From assembly GCF_001697185.1 (NCBI RefSeq), contig NZ_CP014224.1, positions 1 to 64,000 on the forward strand: a stretch of DNA of 64,000 nucleotides, given 5' to 3'. This DNA is from Wenyingzhuangia fucanilytica (lineage in GTDB: Bacteria; Bacteroidota; Bacteroidia; Flavobacteriales; Flavobacteriaceae). The notes beneath the pieces were generated by a model. It saw nothing but the letters and a program-made list of their open reading frames with translations. It did not search any database and was not told where the DNA came from. How positions within the stretch are numbered: the first letter of the stretch is position 1; each line of letters starts with the position of its first letter. Position numbers and translations under genes: made by a program. Of this stretch, positions 8,777-16,992 are shown piece after piece.

Positions 8777-10246
8777 TTGAATGTTATCAGAAAATTCAGT
8801 TCTTAATATTTGATGTAATTTATCAACAACCGCTTTGTATTCTGGTTCTTCGGAAACATTTACGTTTTCTTCTTTATCTATTTGATGATCGTATAACATT
8901 CGGGTGATTTCTTTACCAGTTTCCAAATTGATAAATTCTGTGTAGGCGTAATCAGGAGTTTTGATGGTGTAACCATTGTGATTTTTCATCATGATAAAAT
9001 CTTTTCCTTTTAAAGATTTGTCCTGTAAAATAGGAACTAAACTTTTTCCTTCTAGTTGGTTGTTAGGAGTTTGTAAATTACACAAATCAGCTAGTGTAGG
9101 ATAAACATCAACCAATTCTATCAAAGCATTTGTAGTTCCTGCTTTTTGATTTGGTACATGAATCATTAAAGGAACTCTTGTTGATGTATCATAACTGGTA
9201 AACTTTGCCCATTGGGTGTGTTCTTCTAAATTATATCCATGGTCTGCAACTAAAATAACTATGGTGTTTTTGTCTAAACCAGTGTTTTTTAATTCTTCTA
9301 AAATTTTACCGATTAAAGCATCTACATAACTAACGGTAGCATAGTATCCATGGATTAACTCTTTGGCTTTTTTACTTGTTACAGGTCCTTTTTTAGGGAT
9401 GTCTGTATAAGCTCTCATTTCTCCCCATTTACTAATAGAGGTTTTAGGAGCGTTTTTAGGAATGTAGTTGTTTTCTGGCTGATGAATATTTTCTGGATTA
9501 TATTTTTCCCATTGCTCTAACGGCGCATTAAAAGGTAAATGATTGCTAATAAAACCTGCCGTTAGGAAAAAGGGTTTGTTGCTATTTTTTAATCTTTTAA
9601 GATCTCTAATAACTTTGTTAGTCATTACCCCATCAATATAAACAGAATCATTTACTGGGGCTTTTTCATATGCAGGACCATTATCAGTTTCTGCATAGGC
9701 TTTTATGTTTTTTGGCAACTTATAATCTTTCCATAATGCTTGCCAATACTTGGTTGGAACTAGACTGGTATCTATATCTTTTTCTGTGTAATTTTTAGCA
9801 AAAGCATAAGGTCTATAAATTTCATCCCAATCATTAGTACGATCATCTACATGATGGTAAATTTTCCCGTTAGAAATGGTGGTATAACCATTTTGTTTAA
9901 AAAGTAATGGTAAGGTTGTGGTGTTTGGTTGTTCTTCTTGAATAAAGGTAAAAGGGTTTTTAAAGTAATTTTTTGCAGGCCTCATTCCTGTCATCATACT
10001 AGCTCTTGATGCTCCACAAACGGCAACATTACAATAAGCATTGTTAAATACTACACTGTTTTTTGCTAAAAGATCTATGTTTGGAGATTGAATTTGATTG
10101 GCACCATAACATCCTAATTCGGGACGTAAGTCATCCATATACAACAAAAGTACGTTGGGTTTTGATTGTTGTTGAGCTTTTTTATTACAAGATGTGTTTA
10201 AGGCAATGATTAAAACAAGAATCGAAAATAATTTTAACATTTTCAT
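8774..10246 (-). CDS. type I sulfatase, lipoprotein (iduronate-2-sulfatase-like)
   Basis: 490 residues. The signal sequence ends in NTSC (Cys20), so it is a lipid-anchored enzyme. The metal-binding N-terminus NVLLLYMDDLRPELGCYG (residues 31-48) and the formylglycine motif C77-G-A-S-R with TG at 86-87 (CGASRASMMTG) identify a cysteine-type sulfatase that needs post-translational oxidation. ADHGYNLEEHTQWAKF is the C-side metal-binding segment. The layout resembles the iduronate-2-sulfatase branch; marine relatives act on sulfated algal polysaccharides. No SusC/D, glycoside hydrolase or sulfatase-maturing enzyme is next to it. The true substrate cannot be read from the sequence. Confidence 0.9.
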   Translation of the reverse strand: MKMLKLFSILVLIIALNTSCNKKAQQQSKPNVLLLYMDDLRPELGCYGANQIQSPNIDLLAKNSVVFNNAYCNVAVCGASRASMMTGMRPAKNYFKNPFTFIQEEQPNTTTLPLLFKQNGYTTISNGKIYHHVDDRTNDWDEIYRPYAFAKNYTEKDIDTSLVPTKYWQALWKDYKLPKNIKAYAETDNGPAYEKAPVNDSVYIDGVMTNKVIRDLKRLKNSNKPFFLTAGFISNHLPFNAPLEQWEKYNPENIHQPENNYIPKNAPKTSISKWGEMRAYTDIPKKGPVTSKKAKELIHGYYATVSYVDALIGKILEELKNTGLDKNTIVILVADHGYNLEEHTQWAKFTSYDTSTRVPLMIHVPNQKAGTTNALIELVDVYPTLADLCNLQTPNNQLEGKSLVPILQDKSLKGKDFIMMKNHNGYTIKTPDYAYTEFINLETGKEITRMLYDHQIDKEENVNVSEEPEYKAVVDKLHQILRTEFSDNIQ

Positions 10247-10327
10247 GGGGTATAAAAATTAAAGTTGGTTATTTTGGGGTGATATGTAAATGTACAATTT
10301 TCTTCAAACTATTTATTTGAATATTAT

Positions 10328-11419
10328 TTGGAAGCCCAAGAAAAAAATAATCGTAAAATTATCCATGTAGATATGGATGCTTTTTTTGCTTCGGTAGCTC
10401 AGTTAGATACTCCTGAATTGCAAGGAAAAGCGATTGCGGTTGGGGGTGATGGTAGACGAGGAGTAATTGCTGCGGCAAGTTATGAGGCTAGAAAATTTGG
10501 TGTAAAATCTGCCATGGCAGGTTCGTTAGCTAAAAAAATGTGTCCGCATTTGATTTTTGTTCGCCCTGATTTTGCTCGTTATAAAGAGGTTTCTAGTCAA
10601 ATAAGAAAAATATTTTATGAGTATACAGATTTGGTTGAGCCCTTGTCTTTAGACGAAGCTTATTTGGATGTAACCATCAACAAAAAAAATATGCAATCGG
10701 CTACAATGATTGCGGAAGAAATTAGACAAGAAATTTTTAAAAGAACGGGTTTGTATGCTTCGGCAGGAATTGCTCCTAATAAATTTGTGGCAAAAATTGC
10801 TTCGGATATTAATAAGCCAAACGGACAAAAAACCATTACACCAAACGAGGTGATTCCTTTTTTAGAAACCTTGCAGATTAGAAAGTTTTATGGAGTAGGA
10901 AAAGTAACTACTCAAAAAATGTATCAATTAGGAATTTTTACTGGAGCCGATTTAAAGAGTAAAAGTTTGGCTTTTTTAGAGCAGCATTTTAAAAGTTCTG
11001 CCCAACATTATTACAATATTGTTAGGGGGATTCACAATAGTCCTGTAAGGCCTTCAAGAACTAGAAAATCGGTTGGAGCAGAACACACTTATTTAGAGAA
11101 CTTAACCTCAGAAGTTTTTATTTTAGAAAAGTTAGAGGTGTTGGCTAATGAAATAGAAAACAGATTGTTAAAAAGTAATGTAAAAGCAAGAACGGTTACT
11201 TTAAAGATAAAATATAGTGATTTTAATCAGACTACTAGAAGCAAAACTTTAGAGGAATTTATCCATTTAAAAACGGATATATTTTCTTTGGTGAAAGAAC
11301 TTTTGTACCAAGATGAATTAAAAGAATCGGTAAGATTGTTAGGGATTTCTATGAGTAATTTAAATAACGAAGAGCCTAAAACAGTTAAACAATACATTCA
11401 ATTAAAATTAGACTTATGA
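10328..11419 (+). CDS. dinB: DNA polymerase IV (Y-family translesion polymerase)
   Basis: 363 residues. The catalytic motif IHVDMDAFFASV lies right at the N-terminus (around residues 12-23), followed by YEARKFGVKSAM and SLDEAYLDVT with the paired acidic residues, then a helix-hairpin-helix region (KFYGVGKVTTQKM) and the little-finger domain. There is no ATG before the catalytic Asp, so a TTG at 10328 is the only credible start. The stop overlaps the start of the next gene (ATGA). It carries no obvious C-terminal beta-clamp box that I can name with certainty. Confidence 0.93.
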   Translation: MEAQEKNNRKIIHVDMDAFFASVAQLDTPELQGKAIAVGGDGRRGVIAAASYEARKFGVKSAMAGSLAKKMCPHLIFVRPDFARYKEVSSQIRKIFYEYTDLVEPLSLDEAYLDVTINKKNMQSATMIAEEIRQEIFKRTGLYASAGIAPNKFVAKIASDINKPNGQKTITPNEVIPFLETLQIRKFYGVGKVTTQKMYQLGIFTGADLKSKSLAFLEQHFKSSAQHYYNIVRGIHNSPVRPSRTRKSVGAEHTYLENLTSEVFILEKLEVLANEIENRLLKSNVKARTVTLKIKYSDFNQTTRSKTLEEFIHLKTDIFSLVKELLYQDELKESVRLLGISMSNLNNEEPKTVKQYIQLKLDL

Positions 11420-11865
11420 AAGTGAATAAAGAGGAATTGTTAACTAAGTGTATTCAGATTATTGATGAAAAACTAGAGAATATTCAGCAAGCTATTAATG
11501 GTTATCAGCAAGATTTAAATTCTGAAACTAAAAGTTCTGCTGGGGATAAACACGAAACAGGAAGGGCGATGTTGCAGTTAGAAATGGAGAAATTAGGACA
11601 ACAATACCAGACTGTATTGTCTCAAAAAGATATTTTAAGAAAAATAGATGTTTCTTATAAAGAAAAAGTACAGTTAGGGAGCTTGGTTTTAGCTAATGGC
11701 TTCTACTATTTTCTTGCATCTAGTGTGGGACAAGTTAAGTTTAATAATAAAATAATTATGGTAGTTTCTGTAAATTCCCCAATTGGTCAAATTCTGTTAG
11801 GAAAACAACAGGAAGATGTTTTTGCATTTAATGGAAAGCAATTTAAAATAGAAGAAATTAAGTAG
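11416..11865 (+). CDS. GreA/GreB C-terminal-domain protein
   Basis: 149 residues. The N-terminal half (1-80) is predicted helical or coiled coil (KLENIQQAINGYQQDLNSETKSSAGDKHETGRAML), and the C-terminal half carries the signature SPIGQILLGKQQEDVFAFNGKQFKIEEI of the Gre/Rnk FKBP-like domain, which docks in the RNA polymerase secondary channel. It is translationally coupled to dinB by a 4-base overlap. It could modulate RNA polymerase at damaged or stalled sites, but that job is inferred only from the domain and the neighbour. Confidence 0.72.
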   Translation: MKVNKEELLTKCIQIIDEKLENIQQAINGYQQDLNSETKSSAGDKHETGRAMLQLEMEKLGQQYQTVLSQKDILRKIDVSYKEKVQLGSLVLANGFYYFLASSVGQVKFNNKIIMVVSVNSPIGQILLGKQQEDVFAFNGKQFKIEEIK

Positions 11866-12065
11866 TGATAACTTCATATCGACTCCGTTCGATGATCACA
11901 TGTTGACTAGGCTTGATAATTGAAACTTAATTTGGTTTCGAGACCTACTTTTTATAAACAGTTAAACGCATCAACAAATAAACTTTGTTAAAATGTAATT
12001 GTTGATTGTAGAATTTCTAAATTCCATTAACCATTAACCATTAACCATTAACCATTAACCATTGC
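11866..12065. other. 200-base convergent spacer with repeat sequence
   Basis: Lies between the Gre-like gene and the helicase gene. It holds no ORF or RNA gene that I can see. It contains ACAAATAAACTTTGTTAA near 11974-11991 (nearly the same as a stretch at 3872-3889) and then a heptamer array. Confidence 0.5.
12024..12063. repeat. tandem heptamer array (CCATTAA)n
   Basis: Five exact copies of CCATTAA plus a partial sixth (CCATT), ending two bases before the helicase stop codon. Such arrays are prone to slippage and copy-number change. Confidence 0.9.
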
Positions 12066-13403
12066 CTACTTCTTAGGTCTTCTACGTTGAGGTTTTTTAT
12101 ATTTTTTGGCAATTTCTCTTCTGTAGCTACCACCAAGATTTACTTTCTTGTTTTTTTCTTTTTTCTCGTGGAAAGCAGGTCCTGGAGCAAAATCTTTAGA
12201 ACCTAATTTTTGATAAGGAGTAATATCTTCAATTTCAACTTCTTCTTCTAGTAGCTTACTTTCAATAAAAATTTCGTCAGGCAATTCGTATTTCGGAATT
12301 TCATAATCCATTAAAGCTTCAATTTCCTCAACTTTTTCATTGTCCTTTTCTGTGATGAATGATAAGGCAAAACCTTCGTTGGCAGCACGTCCTGTTCTTC
12401 CTATACGATGCATGTAAGCCTCTGGCTCTTTTGGTAAATCAAAATTAATTACATGGGTTACATCAGGAATATCCATTCCTCTAGATAAAACATCTGTAGT
12501 AATTAAAACTCTGTGTTTTCCTTCTTTAAAATTTTCAACAGAACGTAAACGATAGTTTTGTGTTTTGTTAGAGTGAATTAAAGCAAAAGAATCTTCTGGG
12601 TATTCTGCCATTCCTTGAATTTCGTTAAAAACCAAGTCGGCTAAATATTTATGTTTGATGAAAACCAACACACGTGTCATGTCTTCATCATCTTGTAATA
12701 AATGGTTTAATAAATTTATTTTGGTATAAAAGTTTGGCACTAGAAAAGCCATCTGTTCTATATTTTCTAAACGAGTTCCAGATGCTGCAGATTCAACATT
12801 TATAGGATTGTTAAAAAACTCTTCAATCAATTCAGATACTTCATCTGTCATGGTTGCAGAAAATAAAATAGCTTGTTTCTTTTTAGGAACCAAATCAATA
12901 ATATCAATTAATTGTAGTCTAAAACCAAGATTAAAAATTTCATCAACTTCATCAATCACAAGTTTTTGAATGAATTTAAGTTTTAAGGCTCCAATCATTC
13001 CTAAGTCAATTACACGTCTAGGTGTAGATACTAAAATATCTAAACCATTGTGAATCATTTCTTTTTGTTTGTTGATGTTGGCTCCACCGTAAATTCCACC
13101 ATAACGAATATTAATATATGGTGTTAATTTGTCTAAAGCTTCTATTACCTGAACTACCAATTCACGAGTAGGCACTACAATTAAAACCCTAGGATGCTTT
13201 TGTTCTGAATACGGTAACATACGCAAAATAGGCATTAGGTAAGCAAAAGTTTTACCTGTTCCTGTTTGTGCAATACCAACAACATCTCTACCAGACATAA
13301 TACAAGGGAAAGCATCCTCTTGAATTTTTGTAGGTTCGGTATATCCTAAATCGCTAATAGCGTTGCGAAGTTGGTTGTTAAGGTTTAAATTTTCAAAAGA
13401 CAT
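12066..13403 (-). CDS. DEAD-box ATP-dependent RNA helicase
   Basis: 445 residues from the ATG at 13403. Motifs in order: Q motif region YTEPTKIQEDAFPCI, motif I AQTGTGKT, motif Ia VPTRELVVQ, motif II as DEVD (not DEAD), motif III SAT, motif IV region VLVFIKHK, motif V region TTDVLSRGMDIPDV and motif VI HRIGRTGRA. A basic tail (RREIAKKYKKPQRRRPKK) probably binds RNA. The upstream ATG at 13436 is rejected because a -7 box (13424-13431) lies downstream of it. It probably acts in ribosome assembly or mRNA turnover. Confidence 0.93.
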   Translation of the reverse strand: MSFENLNLNNQLRNAISDLGYTEPTKIQEDAFPCIMSGRDVVGIAQTGTGKTFAYLMPILRMLPYSEQKHPRVLIVVPTRELVVQVIEALDKLTPYINIRYGGIYGGANINKQKEMIHNGLDILVSTPRRVIDLGMIGALKLKFIQKLVIDEVDEIFNLGFRLQLIDIIDLVPKKKQAILFSATMTDEVSELIEEFFNNPINVESAASGTRLENIEQMAFLVPNFYTKINLLNHLLQDDEDMTRVLVFIKHKYLADLVFNEIQGMAEYPEDSFALIHSNKTQNYRLRSVENFKEGKHRVLITTDVLSRGMDIPDVTHVINFDLPKEPEAYMHRIGRTGRAANEGFALSFITEKDNEKVEEIEALMDYEIPKYELPDEIFIESKLLEEEVEIEDITPYQKLGSKDFAPGPAFHEKKEKNKKVNLGGSYRREIAKKYKKPQRRRPKK

Positions 13404-13423
13404 AATTCCTAGTTTTCTAGCTG

Positions 13424-13431
13424 CAAAGATA
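13424..13431 (-). promoter_or_regulatory. probable -7 box (TATCTTTG) of the DEAD-box helicase gene
   Basis: Exact TAnnTTTG match on the minus strand, 20 bases before the ATG at 13403. It supports the shorter start. No clear -33 TTG. Confidence 0.45.
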
Positions 13432-13469
13432 GGCAAACGAGAATAAGGAAACTGTTTTAAAAGCAGAGG

Positions 13470-14126
13470 TTATTTTTCCTTCTTCCAGTTCTTGTTTAAT
13501 TCGTCTTGTAGCTTACGACTTACTTCTTGAAAACGTTTTAAAGAATTCTTTTTGTGTTTGTCAAACTCAATTTCTAATTCCTCTAAATCTTTAACCGCTT
13601 TGTTGGTAATTCCTAAGTTTTGTTTGTATTTAAAAATAAAGAATCCTAGTAAAACAAATAAGGTAAAATAGGTAACAGCAATTACTGTAGAAAAAACAGA
13701 TTTGCTAGAAGGAACTCCTAAAATAGATCTACTTTCTTTAAGGGAAATAGCTTTCTCTAGTTTTTGTTGTGTATCGGTTAACTTTTCTTGTAGTGATGCT
13801 ATTTGTTGTTTGTCATCACTAATAGAACTGTTTTTTTCTGCAATGATATTTTTTTGAGATTGTATAGAATCTAAAACACTACTTTTTAAAGTGTTGTATA
13901 AAGAAATACTAATCACTTTGTATTCTTGATAAGTAGTAGATTTTTTATATAAATAATCAAATTGATGGTCTATATCTTGTTTTGCCTCAAAAGGATTTTC
14001 AAGTTTATTAGACTTTTGCTGAGGAGGATTTGTTTGTGTGATTTTGTTAATAATCTCACTCTTAAACTCTTTGGCAAAGCTTGTTGTGAATGTAAATAAT
14101 AAAAAAAGTGCTATAATATGTTTCAT
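13470..14126 (-). CDS. secreted/membrane coiled-coil protein of unknown function
   Basis: 218 residues from the ATG at 14126 (another ATG lies five codons upstream). A signal peptide (KHIIALFLLFTFTTSFA) is followed by a mostly helical domain with a coiled coil (around SSISDDKQQIASLQEKLTDTQQKLEKAISLK). A transmembrane segment follows (VIAVTYFTLFVLLGFFIFKY), with a charged helical tail probably in the cytoplasm. It has no catalytic motif that I recognise. Divergent from clpP across about 138 bases. Confidence 0.75.
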   Translation of the reverse strand: MKHIIALFLLFTFTTSFAKEFKSEIINKITQTNPPQQKSNKLENPFEAKQDIDHQFDYLYKKSTTYQEYKVISISLYNTLKSSVLDSIQSQKNIIAEKNSSISDDKQQIASLQEKLTDTQQKLEKAISLKESRSILGVPSSKSVFSTVIAVTYFTLFVLLGFFIFKYKQNLGITNKAVKDLEELEIEFDKHKKNSLKRFQEVSRKLQDELNKNWKKEK

Positions 14127-14235
14127 AAAAAAATTATTCAAATGCTAATGTAACGCTAAAGTACTAAAATCATTGTTTATAATAAATAAGTATGGATTTT
14201 CCCAACTATTTAATTCAACTTTACTTTAGTATATT

Positions 14236-14243
14236 TACCTTTG
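14236..14243 (+). promoter_or_regulatory. probable -7 box TACCTTTG of clpP
   Basis: Exact TAnnTTTG match, 21 bases before the clpP ATG. The -33 element is not clear. Confidence 0.42.
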
Positions 14244-14264
14244 TAACCCTTAAGAAAAGAACAT

Positions 14265-14924
14265 ATGGATTTCGGAAAAGAATTTGAAAAATACGCTACT
14301 AAGCACCACGGTATTAGTAGTACGCATTACGATAAAATAGTGAGTTCAGTAACGCCATATATTATGGAAGAACGTCAGTTAAACATCACACAAATGGATG
14401 TTTTCTCTCGTTTAATGATGGATAGAATTATTTTTTTAGGAACAGGAATTAACGATCAGGTAGCTAATATCATTCAAGCACAATTGTTGTTTTTAGAATC
14501 TGTAGATGCCACAAAAGATATTTCAATTTACATTAACTCTCCAGGAGGAGGTGTTTATGCAGGTTTAGGTATTTATGATACTATGCAATTTATCAAGCCA
14601 GATGTAGCAACTATTTGTACAGGTATGGCTGCAAGTATGGGAGCAGTGTTGATGTGTGCAGGAGCAGAAGGAAAACGTTCTGCATTGCCTCATTCTCGTG
14701 TTATGATTCACCAACCATTAGGAGGTGCGCAAGGACAAGCTACGGATATGGAAATTACTGTAAGAGAAATTAACAAATTAAAGCAAGAGTTATATACTAT
14801 TATTTCTAATCACTCAGGTCAACCTTTTGAAAAAGTTTCTCAAGATTCTGACAGAGATTATTGGATGAAAGCCGAAGAAGCTAAAGCTTACGGTATGGTA
14901 GATGAAATTCTTACAAGAAAATAA
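14265..14924 (+). CDS. clpP: ATP-dependent Clp protease proteolytic subunit
   Basis: 219-residue serine peptidase that forms the tetradecameric chamber of ClpXP. The catalytic triad is visible as Ser124 in TGMAASMGAVLM, His149 in HSRVMIHQPLGG and Asp198 in DSDRDYWM. The oxyanion region INSPGGGVYAG is intact. It sits directly upstream of clpX, as in most bacteria, and both are probably on one transcript that ends at the hairpin at 16281-16313. Confidence 0.97.
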   Translation: MDFGKEFEKYATKHHGISSTHYDKIVSSVTPYIMEERQLNITQMDVFSRLMMDRIIFLGTGINDQVANIIQAQLLFLESVDATKDISIYINSPGGGVYAGLGIYDTMQFIKPDVATICTGMAASMGAVLMCAGAEGKRSALPHSRVMIHQPLGGAQGQATDMEITVREINKLKQELYTIISNHSGQPFEKVSQDSDRDYWMKAEEAKAYGMVDEILTRK

Positions 14925-15015
14925 ATTGGTTATTCGTTTTTAGGAGTTGGTTGTTGGTGAAATAATTAAAACCTATCAACCAAAAACTACAAACCATTAC
15001 CAAAAATTAGGAAAG

Positions 15016-16248
15016 ATGTCAAAAGAAGGAATGGAGTGCTCATTTTGTGGGCGTAAGAAGGAAGAAACAAACTTGTTAATTGCAGGAGTGGATGCACACA
15101 TTTGTGATAGTTGTGTCTCTCAAGCTTATGGAATATTATCAGAAGAAATAGAAGAGGAATCTACTAGTAAAAATTCTGATTTAGTGGTAAAAAAGCCAAG
15201 AGAAATTAAAGAGTTCTTAGATCAATACATTATTGGACAAGATCAAACTAAAAAGACCATGGCAGTGGCGGTTTATAACCACTACAAAAGATTAACACAG
15301 CCAGATACTTCAAGTGAAGAGGTAGAAATAGAAAAAAGTAACATGGTTTTGGTAGGTGATACCGGAACAGGAAAAACATTAATTGCAAAAACCATTGCAA
15401 AAATGTTAAATGTACCTTTTTCTATTGTAGATGCTACAGTGTTAACGCAGGCAGGATATGTAGGGGAAGATGTTGAAAGTATTTTAAGTAGATTGCTACA
15501 AGCTGCAGATTACGATGTAGAAAGTGCAGAACGTGGAATTGTATTTATTGATGAAATTGATAAAATTGCTCGTAAAGGAGATAATCCATCAATTACACGT
15601 GATGTTTCTGGTGAAGGAGTACAGCAAGCCTTGTTAAAATTATTAGAAGGAACAGTGGTAAACGTTGCTCCTAAAGGAGGGCGTAAACATCCAGATCAAA
15701 AATTTATAGAGGTTAACACTAAAAATATTCTATTTATTGCAGGAGGAGCTTTTGCAGGAATCCAACGTAATATTAGTAAACGTTTAAATAGACAAGCTGT
15801 TGGTTTTGGAGCTTCTTTAAGCGAAGATAGAGTGGATGATAAAAACTTATTACAGTACATTATTCCAACGGATTTAAAAAACTTTGGATTGATTCCTGAA
15901 ATCATTGGTCGTTTACCAGTGTTGAGTTATATGAATCCTTTAGATGCTACAGCTTTACGCGCTATTTTAACCGAGCCTAAAAACTCATTAATTAAGCAAT
16001 ACACCAAATTATTCCAAATGGATGGTATTGAGTTTACGGTTGATGAAGAGGCTTTAAACTATATTGTAGAAAAAGCAATTGAGTATAAACTTGGAGCCAG
16101 AGGATTAAGATCTTTATGCGAGGCTATTTTTACAGATGCCATGTTTGATATGCCAAGTACTGATGAAACTTCTTTTGAAGTTACTAGAGCATATGCAGAA
16201 AGTAAATTAAGTAGTACCATGTTAAAGCAATTAAAACAAGCTTCGTAA
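15016..16248 (+). CDS. clpX: ATP-dependent Clp protease ATP-binding subunit ClpX
   Basis: Hexameric AAA+ unfoldase that feeds ClpP. The chosen ATG at 15016 gives a 410-residue protein that begins just before the zinc-binding domain (CSFCG...CDSC, four cysteines intact). An in-frame start at 14947 would add 23 residues with no family counterpart. Walker A is GDTGTGKT, Walker B is [27 protein letters not shown] carries conserved pore and arginine-side residues, and the sensor-2 region reads GARGLRSL. The 91-base gap to clpP suggests one operon. Confidence 0.96.
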   Translation: MSKEGMECSFCGRKKEETNLLIAGVDAHICDSCVSQAYGILSEEIEEESTSKNSDLVVKKPREIKEFLDQYIIGQDQTKKTMAVAVYNHYKRLTQPDTSSEEVEIEKSNMVLVGDTGTGKTLIAKTIAKMLNVPFSIVDATVLTQAGYVGEDVESILSRLLQAADYDVESAERGIVFIDEIDKIARKGDNPSITRDVSGEGVQQALLKLLEGTVVNVAPKGGRKHPDQKFIEVNTKNILFIAGGAFAGIQRNISKRLNRQAVGFGASLSEDRVDDKNLLQYIIPTDLKNFGLIPEIIGRLPVLSYMNPLDATALRAILTEPKNSLIKQYTKLFQMDGIEFTVDEEALNYIVEKAIEYKLGARGLRSLCEAIFTDAMFDMPSTDETSFEVTRAYAESKLSSTMLKQLKQAS

Positions 16249-16280
16249 TTAAAATTATGGAGTGTGAATTTTATAAAAAG

Positions 16281-16313
16281 AGCCTGATAAATATTATTTT
16301 ATCAGGCTTTTTA
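16281..16313. terminator. intrinsic terminator after clpX
   Basis: An 11-bp perfect stem AGCCTGATAAA / TTTATCAGGCT with a 6-base loop (TATTAT), followed by TTTT. It lies between the convergent clpX and VOC-protein genes. Confidence 0.88.
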
Positions 16314-16336
16314 GTTTAATCTTAAAAAGATGAGTG

Positions 16337-16768
16337 TTATTCTTTTAAAGCAAAATTCACCATCCAATTGATTCCAAATTTATCAGTAAACATTCCAAAA
16401 TAATCTCCCCAAAAAGTATCATCCATCGGCATGGTTATTTGTCCTCCAACAGATAGGTTTTTAAATAGTTTGTCTGCTTCTTCTTTACTATCAGTGTGAA
16501 TTGATATAGAAAAATTATTTCCTTGTATAAAAGGAGGAGCCCAATCGCCTTCAATAGTATCACTACCCATTAAAAGGGTGTTTCCAATGGACAAGCCAAT
16601 GTGCATAATTTTGTTTTTGTAAGATTCTGGTACTTCAAATCCACCACCTTCGGGCATTTCGCTAAATCTTCCAACATAGTTGAATTCTCCGCCAAATATG
16701 GATTTGTAAAAATTAAAAGCTTCTTCACAATTTCCGTTAAAATTTAAATACGTGTTTACTGTTGCCAT
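16337..16768 (-). CDS. VOC-superfamily protein (PhnB/YjdN-like)
   Basis: 143 residues with the glyoxalase/bleomycin-resistance fold pattern of the PhnB branch: NTYLNFNGNCEEAFNFYKSIFGGEF at the N-terminus, HIGLSIGNTLLMGSD in the middle and DTFWGDYFGMFTDKFGINWMVNF near the C-terminus. Members of this branch are mostly of unknown substrate. Single gene, converging with clpX. Confidence 0.87.
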   Translation of the reverse strand: MATVNTYLNFNGNCEEAFNFYKSIFGGEFNYVGRFSEMPEGGGFEVPESYKNKIMHIGLSIGNTLLMGSDTIEGDWAPPFIQGNNFSISIHTDSKEEADKLFKNLSVGGQITMPMDDTFWGDYFGMFTDKFGINWMVNFALKE

Positions 16769-16941
16769 TTTATAAGGTTTTAAGTTTATGAAATCTCTCT
16801 ATTATATTTTGTAAGTACTTGACTAAAGAATAAAAATAAGTTTTTTATTGACAAATGCAATTGGTTTTGTGAGGTTTAGTTGATTGATTTTTAGGCTTTT
16901 TAAGCTCGGTAGTAATGCTATCAAATCATCATGTTTTGTTT

Positions 16942-16974
16942 TTTGTGTATGATGGAATTCTATACCTATATTTG
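16942..16974 (+). promoter_or_regulatory. promoter of dnaG (TTTG-N21-TATATTTG)
   Basis: -33 element TTTG at 16942-16945 and -7 element TATATTTG at 16967-16974, both exact consensus, with a 21-base spacer. The expected transcript start is near 16979, 14 bases before the TTG at 16993. The only in-frame ATG (16915) lies upstream of this promoter. Confidence 0.62.
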
Positions 16975-16992
16975 TATAAAAATGAAAGTAAA

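Noticed and set aside
8774-10246. Sulfatase as part of a polysaccharide utilisation locus
   Set aside because: No SusC/SusD, glycoside hydrolase or lyase is adjacent; the GH82-type gene is more than 50 kb away.
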